DNA of 64,000 bases from Lentzea indica (GTDB lineage Bacteria > Actinomycetota > Actinomycetes > Mycobacteriales > Pseudonocardiaceae). Shown here one piece after another: positions 46,295 through 54,707 of the stretch (position 1 is the first letter of the stretch; each line of letters begins with the position of its first letter). Below the pieces are notes generated by a model, which saw nothing but the letters and a program-made list of their open reading frames with translations, was not told where the DNA came from and did not search any database. Where the stretch lies: the NCBI RefSeq assembly GCF_012184385.1, contig NZ_VSRL01000002.1, positions 1-64,000 of the forward strand. The letters are read 5' to 3'. Both the position numbers and the translations under genes were made by a program.

Positions 46295-46779
46295 GCGACC
46301 ACCTCCCGCACCTCGACCGCGGTCAACTGCCCGACCAGTCGTCGAACGGCCGCCACCGCGACACCGAGCCCGGCTCCGGCGACGGCCACGCATCCAGCGG
46401 CGCCCCACCAGCCCAGTCCGGTCGCCGTGGCCAGCGGGCTGACCAGGCCTGCTCCCACTCCCACCACCAGCAGCAGGTGAAGCAGGGGCCCGAGCAGCGG
46501 GAACGCGAGAACTGCCGACAGCACCAGCGGGGCGACCAAGCCCGGCGTCCACACCAGCACGTCGCCCGGTGATGGCGTGGACAGCACCACATCGGCCAAG
46601 GTCCACGCGGTCAACGGCCACAGCGCGAACACAGCAGCTTCGATGAGGCCACCGGTCATCAACAGGCCGACCACGGCCTGCCATGACGTGCCGGGTCTGC
46701 GCACCAGGAAGGGCAGGATGCGGCCGGCGGCCTCCGACAGCCCGGCGAACAGCAGCAGGACCACGACGACGGGCGACAT
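46291..46779 (-). CDS. Polytopic membrane protein, unknown function
   Basis: 162 residues, four to five hydrophobic helices (VVVVLLLFAGLSEAAGRILPF ... LLGPLLHLLLVVGVGAGLV). ATG 46779 overlaps the glycosyltransferase stop (TGATG); GTG 46782 is the alternative. No motif recognised. It lies between the glycosyltransferase and the membrane hydrolase genes, coupled to both, so it probably works with them at the membrane. Confidence 0.75.
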   Translation of the reverse strand: MSPVVVVLLLFAGLSEAAGRILPFLVRRPGTSWQAVVGLLMTGGLIEAAVFALWPLTAWTLADVVLSTPSPGDVLVWTPGLVAPLVLSAVLAFPLLGPLLHLLLVVGVGAGLVSPLATATGLGWWGAAGCVAVAGAGLGVAVAAVRRLVGQLTAVEVREVVA

Positions 46780-47981
46780 CACTCGGCCCCGCTGTGTTGC
46801 GTGACCGGACGGGCCTCGCGCAGGTATCGCTCGAGTTCGTCGGCTGCGCGCCGATAGCCGCCCGCCTCGTGCTGGGCGGCCTGCAGGGTGCTCGCAGCCG
46901 CGCGGAACCGCGGGTCTTCGAGCAGCCGCCGTGCGAGGGCACGCACAGAGTCCTCCGCGACGTCCTGGGTCCGGATCGACAGACCGGCACCCAGTTCGAC
47001 GACACGCCGGGCCACCAGCGGCTGGTCAGCGCCCTGTGGAACCACGAGCAACGGGACACCGGCGTACAGGGCCTCGTTGGCGCTGTTCATCCCGCCATGG
47101 GTGACGAACAGCGCGGCGCGGGCCAGCACGTCCGGTTGCGGCACGAAGCGGCGGGCGATCACGTTGGCAGACAACGGACCCAGTGCCGCGGGGTCGGTCT
47201 GTCCAGTGGAGACGATCACAGTGCCGCCCAGCGGAGCGAGCGCGGTGGCGAAGGTGCGCAGCAGCCCCGGGTCTGCGTTGAACACCGTGCCCAGCGACGC
47301 GTACAGCACCGGTCCCCGCAGCTCATCGACCGGGAACGACGGGTCGGCCGGACGAGCGCCGATGCTCGGGCCGACGAACCGGTAGGACTGGTCGAAGTCC
47401 TCGGCGCCGGACTGGAACGCGCGTGACGTGAACACCAGGTTGAGCGGCTGACGGATGTTGCCCAGGTCGAACACGGGCAGCTCGTGCGTGTCGAAACGGC
47501 GGCCGAGCTGCCAGCGCGACCGCAGGAAACTCCCGAAGTATCCAGGCCTTGCCCCACGCAACAGGTCCAGCGACGCACGGGTGGGGCTGGGTACCTGGCG
47601 GTTGAAGGCGAACGTGGTGTACGACGACGCCGCCGGCACGCCGAGTTCGCGTGCGGCGACCGCACCCCACACGCAGGCGTTGTCGTGGACGATCAGATCC
47701 GGCCGGGCGCGGCGCAAGTCGGTGAGCACAGCCGGCACCAACCGAATCGCGGTGCGCACGAGCCCGTCCACCAGCGTGATCGGCATCGGCGGATCCGGCA
47801 GGGGTTGGTCGCCTCCTGGATAGAGGTGCACCGCCGCGCCGGTCTCCTCGATCTCGTCACGGAACGCGGGCGACGTGTGATACGTGACGGTGTGGCCGCG
47901 CCGAACGAGCTCGGCCACGACCGGCAGCGTCGGGTTGACGCGACCGTGCATGGCGATGTTGAGGAACGCGATGGTGCTCAT
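46779..47981 (-). CDS. Macrolide-type (MGT/GT1) glycosyltransferase
   Basis: 400 residues from ATG 47981 (MSTIAFLNIAMHGRVNPTLPV). GT-B fold: N-terminal acceptor half (HVTYHTS-like HTVTYHTSPAFRDEI), C-terminal UDP-sugar-binding PSPG-like region (FVPQPDVLARAALFVTHGGMNS then ANEALYAGVPLLVVPQGADQP). Members glycosylate macrolides, lipids or other small hydrophobic molecules. ATG overlaps the patatin stop (ATGA). Context with a phospholipase suggests a lipid acceptor. Confidence 0.9.
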   Translation of the reverse strand: MSTIAFLNIAMHGRVNPTLPVVAELVRRGHTVTYHTSPAFRDEIEETGAAVHLYPGGDQPLPDPPMPITLVDGLVRTAIRLVPAVLTDLRRARPDLIVHDNACVWGAVAARELGVPAASSYTTFAFNRQVPSPTRASLDLLRGARPGYFGSFLRSRWQLGRRFDTHELPVFDLGNIRQPLNLVFTSRAFQSGAEDFDQSYRFVGPSIGARPADPSFPVDELRGPVLYASLGTVFNADPGLLRTFATALAPLGGTVIVSTGQTDPAALGPLSANVIARRFVPQPDVLARAALFVTHGGMNSANEALYAGVPLLVVPQGADQPLVARRVVELGAGLSIRTQDVAEDSVRALARRLLEDPRFRAAASTLQAAQHEAGGYRRAADELERYLREARPVTQHSGAE

Positions 47982-48886
47982 CGGCCGACCCCCGACACGA
48001 ACGCGGCCGCCGTCGCGGGAGAAGCATCGTCCCGGTACAGGCCAGGCCCGCTGATCCGCAGCCCGTCGAGAAAGCGCGCCGACGTGCGAGACGCGGTGCT
48101 GATCAGTCGCCCGGAATGGCGGAAGTCCCACGGCGCCGGCCAGTCCTCGACGCCGGTCGGCAGCACGACGACAGGGATCTGCTCGGACACCTCGCGCAAG
48201 TCACGTTCGATCTGATGACGCAGTGCGAGCAGCCCAGCGCGAGCAGCGATCGCGCCGGCGCGTCGGCGCTGCAGAGCCGGGAACAAGGGCGAACTCTCCG
48301 GCCCGACCGCGAGCACCACCACGCTGGCCGCCCCGGCTTTCCGGGCCGCTCTCACAGGGACATAAGCGACGACTCCCCCGTCGACGAGCGTGCGGCCGTC
48401 GCGATCCACCGGGGGCAGGACGCCGGGAATGGCCGCACTGGCGAGCAACGCGGACTCGAGGTCTCCGTGGTCGAGCAGCACCTCGGCACCAGTGCCCAAA
48501 TCCATGGCCACAGCGGTGAACGGGATCTCCAGCTGTTCGATCCGCGCCGGCAACCCCGCACGGGCGATCAACCGGCGCAGGCCGCGATCGGTGAAGATGC
48601 TGGCCCTGGAGGACAGATAGCCGAGCGGAAATACCTCCCGGCGACGCAACCGGGCCCACACGTTGTCCAACCACTGGGCGGCCTCTCCTGGGTGCCCGGC
48701 CGCGATCGCCCCGTTGAGGGCACCCACCGAGGTGCCGACGACCAGGTCCGGGACGAATCCACGCTGCTCCAGCGCGTGCCCAACGCCGACATGAGCGGCT
48801 CCCAGCACCCCACCGCCGCCCACGGCCACCGCCACAGGACGAGGAAGGGCGCGCAAACCCGCCGACGACGGGCGCGCCTCGCCCAT
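47978..48886 (-). CDS. Patatin-like phospholipase (RssA type)
   Basis: 302 residues from ATG 48886. Oxyanion-hole GGGGVLGAAHVGV, nucleophile GTSVGALNGA (Ser), and the catalytic DGG (VDGGVVAYVPV). Cytosolic or membrane-associated acyl hydrolase with a Ser-Asp dyad. First gene of a four-gene overlapping set with the glycosyltransferase, a membrane protein and the membrane hydrolase. The frame is open further upstream to 49144, but that part is a separate fragment. Confidence 0.88.
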   Translation of the reverse strand: MGEARPSSAGLRALPRPVAVAVGGGGVLGAAHVGVGHALEQRGFVPDLVVGTSVGALNGAIAAGHPGEAAQWLDNVWARLRRREVFPLGYLSSRASIFTDRGLRRLIARAGLPARIEQLEIPFTAVAMDLGTGAEVLLDHGDLESALLASAAIPGVLPPVDRDGRTLVDGGVVAYVPVRAARKAGAASVVVLAVGPESSPLFPALQRRRAGAIAARAGLLALRHQIERDLREVSEQIPVVVLPTGVEDWPAPWDFRHSGRLISTASRTSARFLDGLRISGPGLYRDDASPATAAAFVSGVGR

Positions 48887-49410
48887 CACAGCTCGACGCC
48901 TCTCGCGCCCTGGGCCGTACCCGCTGAAGCCAGACCTGCTCTGCGGCGACAAGTGCCCCTCATGACGTCCCGCCTTCCTCACCGCGGCGCCGAATCGGAT
49001 TCGTTCACCAGCTAGGACAAGGCAGCCACCCGAAGTTGTGACAACAGGCCACGTCACGAAGTTCAGGAGCATCAGCGCGACGGCGATGAAGTCCGCGTCG
49101 TTGACCAGCGGAGCGTGCGCGAGGTGCTCGGAGATTTCCCCCATAGCGGGGTTGTTGTGCGACCGGCCAGAACTCCGCCCACCGGTTCTCCCGCCGGCAC
49201 CATGGCCGGCGGTTTCACACCTGTCGACCTGTGTCGCGCGGGTTCTCGAGGATCGACGTCACTGACGCCACCACCCAGCGGGCGCCGGATCGATGCTTGT
49301 TGCGGCCTTTGGGGAAGATTCTCGCAAAGTGGCGCAAAATTGCGGGGGATGAGCAGCCAGATTGGTAAACCACACTATTCCGTTCCGGGATATCCTCCAA
49401 AGGAGTAGAA
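48887..49410. other. Intergenic region with a small coding-like fragment
   Basis: 524 bases between the divergent patatin and secreted-peptide genes. On the minus strand about 49040-49144 reads MGEISEHLAHAPLVNDADFI then AVALMLLNFVTWP with strong coding bias, then loses it: probably the broken 5' end of an unrelated gene. The right third (about 49300-49400) is A/T-rich and should hold the promoter of the secreted peptide. No other gene seen. Confidence 0.5.
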
Positions 49411-49716
49411 ATGGTTTCTGGCGAATCGATCAGGCGCACCCTCGCCAAGGTGCTGGCCGCGAGTGCGATCGCGGCGGCGACGGTGGTCGGCGCGAGCGGG
49501 ATCGCCTCCGCCGACGGGTGTGGCGGCCCGTGCCACAAGCCCAGCTGGGAGGACTGGGCGCAGGGTGACGGCAAGACCTTCAGCCAGGCGGTGACCAGCC
49601 TGGCCAACGCCCGGCGCGTGTTGTGCGGCGACAACGACACGATCAAGCTCACCAACCCGGCCAAGACGAACTCGAACGGCAGCATCACACTGCGCCAGCT
49701 CATCAGGTGCGACTGA
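49411..49716 (+). CDS. Small secreted protein, unknown
   Basis: 101 residues from ATG 49411 with AAAGGAG six nt before it. Signal peptide about 1-34 (RRTLAKVLAASAIAAATVV ... IASA). The mature part of about 67 residues starts DGCGGPCHKPSWEDWAQGDG and ends LRQLIRCD. It has four Cys, two in CGGPC. No family recognised. Well-placed start and clean coding bias, so a real gene. It might be a secreted peptide with disulfides, but there is no functional evidence. Confidence 0.75.
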   Translation: MVSGESIRRTLAKVLAASAIAAATVVGASGIASADGCGGPCHKPSWEDWAQGDGKTFSQAVTSLANARRVLCGDNDTIKLTNPAKTNSNGSITLRQLIRCD

Positions 49717-49779
49717 GCGCTCCAGCCACGAACCGGTTGCCGGGACGAGACGAGACGTCTCGTCCCGGCACCGGCACGT

Positions 49780-51165
49780 TCACGCGCCATGCGCCGCCAG
49801 CGCGGCGACGGCACGGATCGTCGGGTGCCGGTACAGCTCCCGCAGCCGCACCGAGGCCAGCCCCTCGGCCCGCATCGCGGCACCGATCCGCACGGCGGCG
49901 AGTGAGTTCCCTCCGAGGTCGAAGAAGTCGTCGTCCAACCCGACCGGCACGCCCAGCACATCGGTCCAGATCCTGACCAGCTGCCCGGTGATGCCGTCGC
50001 CTGCCGGAACCGAGGTCACTCCGGCGTCAGGCGGGGGAAGGCGTTTCTCGTCGAGCTTTCCGTTGGTCGTCAAGGGAAGCACGTCCAGCGACGTCACGGT
50101 GGCCGGGACCATGTGCTCCGGCAGCACGTTCGCCGCGCGCCTGCGGACCCCACCGGAGTCACCGGACGCCAGCACGACGTACGCGTCCAGACGCGGGTTC
50201 GCCGGGTCGTCGCGTCGCACCACGACGGCGGCCGCGCGCACGTTCGGGTCCTCCAGCAGCACGGCGCGGATCTCGTCCAGCTCGATGCGGAAGCCGCGGA
50301 TCTTGACCTGGCTGTCGATGCGGCCCAGGTGCTCGAGCGCGCCGTCCGGGCGCAGCCGGCCCAGGTCGCCGCTGTGGTACACGATGCCCTCACCACACGG
50401 ATCGGGCCGGAAGCGTTGGGCCGTCAGGTCCTCCCGGCCGAGATAGTGCGAGGCGACCCCGGCGCCGCCCACGACGATCTCCCCCGCGACACCCGGCGGC
50501 ACGAGGCGGCCGTGCGCGTCCACGACGTACAGGTGCCAGCCGGGCAGCGCGGGGCCGACCGAGCGGGATGCCGCCAGCGCGTCGGCACGGGTGATGGTCT
50601 GGGCAGTGACGTGCACGGTGGTCTCGGTGATGCCGAACATGTTGACCAGCCTGCAGTCCTGGTAGCGGTCGAGCCACGGCAGCAGCATCCGCGTGTCCAG
50701 CGGCTCACCCCCGAACACCACCAGGCGCACCGACCGGGCCTCCTCACCGGTCACGGCCAGCAGCTGGGCGAACGCCGACGGGGTCTGGCTGAGCACGGTG
50801 ACCTTCTCGGCGGCCAGCAGGTCGCGGAAGTCCTCCGGCTCACGGGAGACGAAGTACGGCACCACGACCAGCCGGCCGCCGGTGAGCAGGCAGCCCCAGA
50901 TCTCCCAGACCGAGAAGTCGAAGGCGCTGGAGTGGAACAACGTCCACACGTCGTCGCCGCCGAACCGGTACTCGTCACGGGTGGCGTCGACCAGGCTGAT
51001 CACGTTGCGGTGCGGGACCACCACACCCTTGGGTCGCCCACTGGAGCCTGACGTGTAGATGACGTACGCCGGGTCGTCCGGCGAAGCGGCGGTCACCACC
51101 CGAGTCGCAGAGATCAGGACGTCCGACGTCACGACGCGCAGACCCGCAGAAGCCGGGAACGCTCA
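49780..51165 (-). pseudogene. NRPS adenylation-thiolation fragment (threonine-like code)
   Basis: The frame is open from a TGA at 51163-51165; first usable start GTG 51132. It begins just before motif A3 (YVIYTSGSSGRPKGV), so motifs A1-A2 (~150 residues) are missing. A4-A10 follow (FDFSVWEIWG, GITETTVHVTA, YHSGDLGRLRPDG, TTNGKLDEKR) and a thiolation domain with DDDFFDLGGNSLAAVRIG. Reading the specificity positions gives D-F-W-S-V-G-M-V-H-K, close to the threonine code DFWNIGMVHK. No condensation or thioesterase domain. Orphan in this window. Confidence 0.8.
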
Positions 51166-51598
51166 CCCGCCGCACGTGGTGTCCTTCGTCGTGCCCATGC
51201 GGCCGATTCTGGTGATCACGATCAGCGAATCGCGGACATTCACTCAGGTGCGGAAGAAGTTGCGCGAACCTCTGGGCGAGCGGTGTGAGCCACCGTCCGG
51301 CCATCCGGAACATTGATCGCGGCCGAGAGCGGGTGCGAACCGTGGTGGACATCGGCCGCACCGCCGACGCCGCGCCGCAGGTCGCACTCAAGCCCACAGA
51401 GAACGACAGTCTGGGCTGTGGAAGAACCAGTAGACCTGCGCCTCGATCAACGCAAGCCCGTTTCCGACACGCATGTGCCCAACAGCTTCGGTCGTGGCCA
51501 GGTGCCGTCGCTGTGCGCGGCGACGCTCGCCGCGAGCCGTTCCGCGAGCCGTGTTTCGCCGGCGTCCGCCGGTGCCGGTTCCATTTGTCGACTCTTGA

Positions 51599-51612
51599 TG
51601 TTAACGCGAACA
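51599..51612. promoter_or_regulatory. LacI-type operator-like palindrome
   Basis: TGTTAACGCGAACA, an imperfect palindrome of the TGTTAAC...GTTAACA kind used by LacI-family regulators of sugar genes. About 220 bp before the first GH43 gene. Confidence 0.35.
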
Positions 51613-51774
51613 ACACGCATACTCCCTGCGGCCCTGCAACGACGCGAGGAGTCCAGAGCATGAACGCTATCGAGCTTCCCTGCCCCCACAGCCAGGTCTG
51701 TGTACTGCGCAGAGCCATCTCAAGGCGTCATACCTCTTCCTCGATTGCCGCAGGCACCTCCTTCGCATAGCGAT

Positions 51775-51788
51775 TGTTAGCGCTCACT
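51775..51788. promoter_or_regulatory. LacI-type operator-like palindrome
   Basis: TGTTAGCGCTCACT: AGCGCT core with matching flanks, near the classic LacI/GalR-family GTGAGCGCTAAC form. It lies 45 bp before the start of the first GH43 gene, where a repressor would block the glycosidase operon. No LacI gene is in the window. Confidence 0.5.
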
Positions 51789-51832
51789 TCAGGCGCCCCT
51801 TCTGCCCCGACCGACGAAGATCGGAGCACACC

Positions 51833-53230
51833 ATGGACCGACGAGCACGTCTGCTCGCGGTGTCATCTCTCATCGTCGCCTCGACGCTCACCCTGCCCTC
51901 GGCGCCGGCGTCCGCGGCCACGTTGCCCACCGGGGCGCGGTCGCTGGAGTCGGTGAACTACCCCGGCCGGTTCATCCGGCACGCCGACCTGCTCGGCCGC
52001 ATCGACCCGGTGACCTCCGGCAGCACGGCATTGGCCAAGTCGGACGCCACGTTCACCGTCGTCTCCGGTCTGGCGTCACCGTCGTGCTACTCGTTCCAGG
52101 CGACCAACGGCCTGTTCCTGCGCCATCGGGACTGGCGGCTACGCCTGGAAGCCAACACGGGCACCCCGACGTTCCAGGCGGACGCGACGTTCTGTCCCAC
52201 CGACGGTTCGGTGGCGGGCTCGGTGTCGCTCGTGTCGTTCAACCACCCGGACCGCAGGCTCCGGCACCGGAACTTCGAGCTGTGGGTGGACGCATACCAG
52301 GACACCGCGCAGTTCCGCGCCGACAGCTCGTTCCGGCTGACCGCTCCGTGGACACCGAAGACCAGCAAGGGGCCGGTCATCCCCGGTCTGTACGCCGATC
52401 CGCACATCACGTTCTTCAACGGCCGGTACTACCTGTACCCCACGACGGACGGCTATGCGAGCTGGTCCGCGCCCTACTACAAGGCGTTCTCGTCAGCCGA
52501 TCTGGTCAACTGGACCGACCACGGCGTGATCCTCGACCACGGACGGGACGTGTCGTGGGCGGACAACTCGGCGTGGGCCCCGGCGGTGGTCGCCAAGAAC
52601 GGCCGCTATTACCTGTATTTCAGTGGCGGTGCGGCATCCGGCAACACGGGCAAGCACCTCGGTGTCGCCGTGTCCGACTCCCCCACCGGGCCGTTCCGGG
52701 ACGCGCTGGGCAAGCCGCTGATCCTGGCGGGCGCGTACGCCGGGCAGGCCATCGATCCCATGGTGTTCACCGACGACAATGGACAGTCCTATTTGTACTG
52801 GGGGAACGGTGCGGCGCACGTCGTCCCGCTGAACGCCGACATGGTCTCGTTCGACCCCGCCGCGGTGCGCACGATCACCACGCCGGGGTTCCGCGAGGCG
52901 TCGTTCGTGCTCAAGCGCAACAGCACCTACTACTTCATGTGGTCCGAGAACGACACCCGCGACGAGAACTACCAGGTCGCCTACGCGACCGGCCCTTCCC
53001 CACTCGGACCGTGGACCAAACGCGGGGTCGTGCTCCAGAAGCGCCTCGAGCTCGGCATCAAGGGCACCGGCCACCACTCGGTTGTCCAAGTTCCGGGAAC
53101 CGACACCTGGCACGTCGCCTACCACCGGTTCGCCGTACCCACCGGCAGCGGCACCAACCGCGAGGTCACCGTCGACCGCATGACGTTCAACGCCGACGGC
53201 ACCATCGCCCCGATCCTGCCCACCCTCTGA
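51833..53230 (+). CDS. Secreted GH43-type glycosidase with N-terminal AbfB (CBM42) domain
   Basis: 465 residues. Signal peptide about 1-29, then a beta-trefoil AbfB domain with three repeats (SVNYPGRFIRHADLL, ATNGLFLRHRDWRL, FNHPDRRLRHRNFEL) that binds arabinofuranosyl side chains. The five-bladed catalytic domain follows (about 180-465): LYADPHITFFNGRYYLY (base Asp), IDPMVFTDDNGQSYLYW, REASFVLKRNSTYYFMW (acid Glu). Likely an exo-arabinofuranosidase or xylosidase on plant hemicellulose. First of three related genes; operator-like palindrome upstream. Confidence 0.9.
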   Translation: MDRRARLLAVSSLIVASTLTLPSAPASAATLPTGARSLESVNYPGRFIRHADLLGRIDPVTSGSTALAKSDATFTVVSGLASPSCYSFQATNGLFLRHRDWRLRLEANTGTPTFQADATFCPTDGSVAGSVSLVSFNHPDRRLRHRNFELWVDAYQDTAQFRADSSFRLTAPWTPKTSKGPVIPGLYADPHITFFNGRYYLYPTTDGYASWSAPYYKAFSSADLVNWTDHGVILDHGRDVSWADNSAWAPAVVAKNGRYYLYFSGGAASGNTGKHLGVAVSDSPTGPFRDALGKPLILAGAYAGQAIDPMVFTDDNGQSYLYWGNGAAHVVPLNADMVSFDPAAVRTITTPGFREASFVLKRNSTYYFMWSENDTRDENYQVAYATGPSPLGPWTKRGVVLQKRLELGIKGTGHHSVVQVPGTDTWHVAYHRFAVPTGSGTNREVTVDRMTFNADGTIAPILPTL

Positions 53231-53247
53231 CCCGAGGAGAAGAAACC

Positions 53248-54687
53248 GTGCGACGAACACTGGCGATGCTGGGCGCGACGCTCCTCCTGCTGATCGCCCA
53301 GTTCCTCACCGCTGTCGACCGCGCGTCGGCCGCGGACCCGTTCACCGGCTACCTGATGGCGCACTTCACCGGGGAGAGCGCGATCGGTGAGCAGATCTAC
53401 CTCGCCCACAGCAAAGACGGTCTGCACTGGAACGACCTCAACAACGGCGCTCCGGTCCTGCTGTCCACTGTGGGCACTCGCGGTGTGCGCGACCCCGCGA
53501 TCGTCCGCTCCCCCGCCGGCGACCGGTACTGGATCATCGCGACCGACCTGCGCATCGCGAGCGGCACGTCGTGGAGCGACGCGGCCAACCGCGGCAGCAC
53601 CTCGCTCGTCGTCTGGGAGTCGACCGACCTCGTGAACTGGTCGGCGCCGCGGCTGCTGAACGTGGCCGGCGCCGTCTCCGGCGCCGGCGACGCCTGGGCG
53701 CCGGAGGCCATCTACGACCCGGCCTCCGGTGACTACGTCATCTACTGGGCGACGAACGCGACCCTCAACGGCGTCAAGAAGCACCGCATCTACTCCACGC
53801 GGACCCGCGACTTCCGCACGATCAGCGCGCCTGCCGTCTACATCGACCGGCCGGGCACCCAGGGCATCATCGACACCCAGATCGTGGAGTCACCCACCAG
53901 CGTCGGCGGCTTCCGCTACTACCGCGCCTCCGCGGACGGGCAGATCACCGTCGAGGGCAGCAACACGATCCTCGGCACGTGGACCAGGATCGGCGACCTG
54001 TCCCACATGGGCATCTCCAACGGCGCGACCGGCGGCAACGTCGTCGAAGGTCCGATGTGGATGCCGGTCAACGGCAGGACCGAGTGGACGCTGTGGCTGG
54101 ACCAGTTCGCCACCGGCCGCGGGTACATGCCGATCACGTCGACCAATCTGGGCAGCACCAGCAACTTCCGCACGGTGTCGGACTACTCGCTCGGCGGCAC
54201 CCGCAAGCGCCATGGCGGGATCATGAGCCTGACCTCGGCCGAGGAGAACCGCGTTCTGGCGAAGTGGGGTGTCAACAGGCCGATCAACCGCGTCCAGTCC
54301 TTCAACGTCCAGGACCGCTACGTACGTCACGCCAACCTCGACGTGCGCATCGACGCCAACGTGAGTCCCGCCCAGGACGCCCAGTTCCGGATCATGCCCG
54401 GTCTCGCCGACTCCGGGGCCGTGTCGTTCCAGTCGGTGAACTTCCCCGGCTACTACCTGCGACACCAGAACTTCGACTTCGTGCTCGCTCCGTACGACGG
54501 CAGCGCGACGTTCCAGGCCGACGCGACGTTCCGCCGAGTCGCAGGACTGGCGTCGTCGTCGTGGAGCTCCTTCCAGTCCTACAACTTCCCCGACCGCTAC
54601 ATCCGGCACTACGCGTACCAACTGCGCCTCGACCCGATCACCGACGCGACCGGCCGAGGCGACGCCACGTTCGGCGTGACGAGCTGA
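53248..54687 (+). CDS. Secreted GH43-type glycosidase with C-terminal AbfB (CBM42) domain
   Basis: 479 residues from GTG 53248 (GAGGAGAAG upstream), 17 nt after the previous gene; longer frames are shadows. Signal peptide about 1-29. Catalytic half: GVRDPAIVRSPAGDRYW, WAPEAIYDPASGDYVIYW, and VVEGPMWMPVNG (acid Glu). C-terminal AbfB trefoil (FNVQDRYVRHANLD, VNFPGYYLRHQNFD, YNFPDRYIRHYAYQ). The domain order is reversed relative to the first gene. Likely co-transcribed and acting together on arabinoxylan or arabinan. Confidence 0.9.
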   Translation: MRRTLAMLGATLLLLIAQFLTAVDRASAADPFTGYLMAHFTGESAIGEQIYLAHSKDGLHWNDLNNGAPVLLSTVGTRGVRDPAIVRSPAGDRYWIIATDLRIASGTSWSDAANRGSTSLVVWESTDLVNWSAPRLLNVAGAVSGAGDAWAPEAIYDPASGDYVIYWATNATLNGVKKHRIYSTRTRDFRTISAPAVYIDRPGTQGIIDTQIVESPTSVGGFRYYRASADGQITVEGSNTILGTWTRIGDLSHMGISNGATGGNVVEGPMWMPVNGRTEWTLWLDQFATGRGYMPITSTNLGSTSNFRTVSDYSLGGTRKRHGGIMSLTSAEENRVLAKWGVNRPINRVQSFNVQDRYVRHANLDVRIDANVSPAQDAQFRIMPGLADSGAVSFQSVNFPGYYLRHQNFDFVLAPYDGSATFQADATFRRVAGLASSSWSSFQSYNFPDRYIRHYAYQLRLDPITDATGRGDATFGVTS

Positions 54688-54707
54688 CCGCGCGAGAGGA
54701 ACCGACG

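Larger units (their letters stand above)
51166..51832. other. Intergenic region before the glycosidase genes
   Basis: About 670 bases. No convincing gene: short frames on both strands lack coding bias and ribosome sites. It holds two LacI-operator-like palindromes (51599-51612, 51775-51788). The left edge is the truncated end of the NRPS fragment. An 11-codon minus-strand frame (MGTTKDTTCGG) near 51165-51200 may be another gene scrap. Confidence 0.5.
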
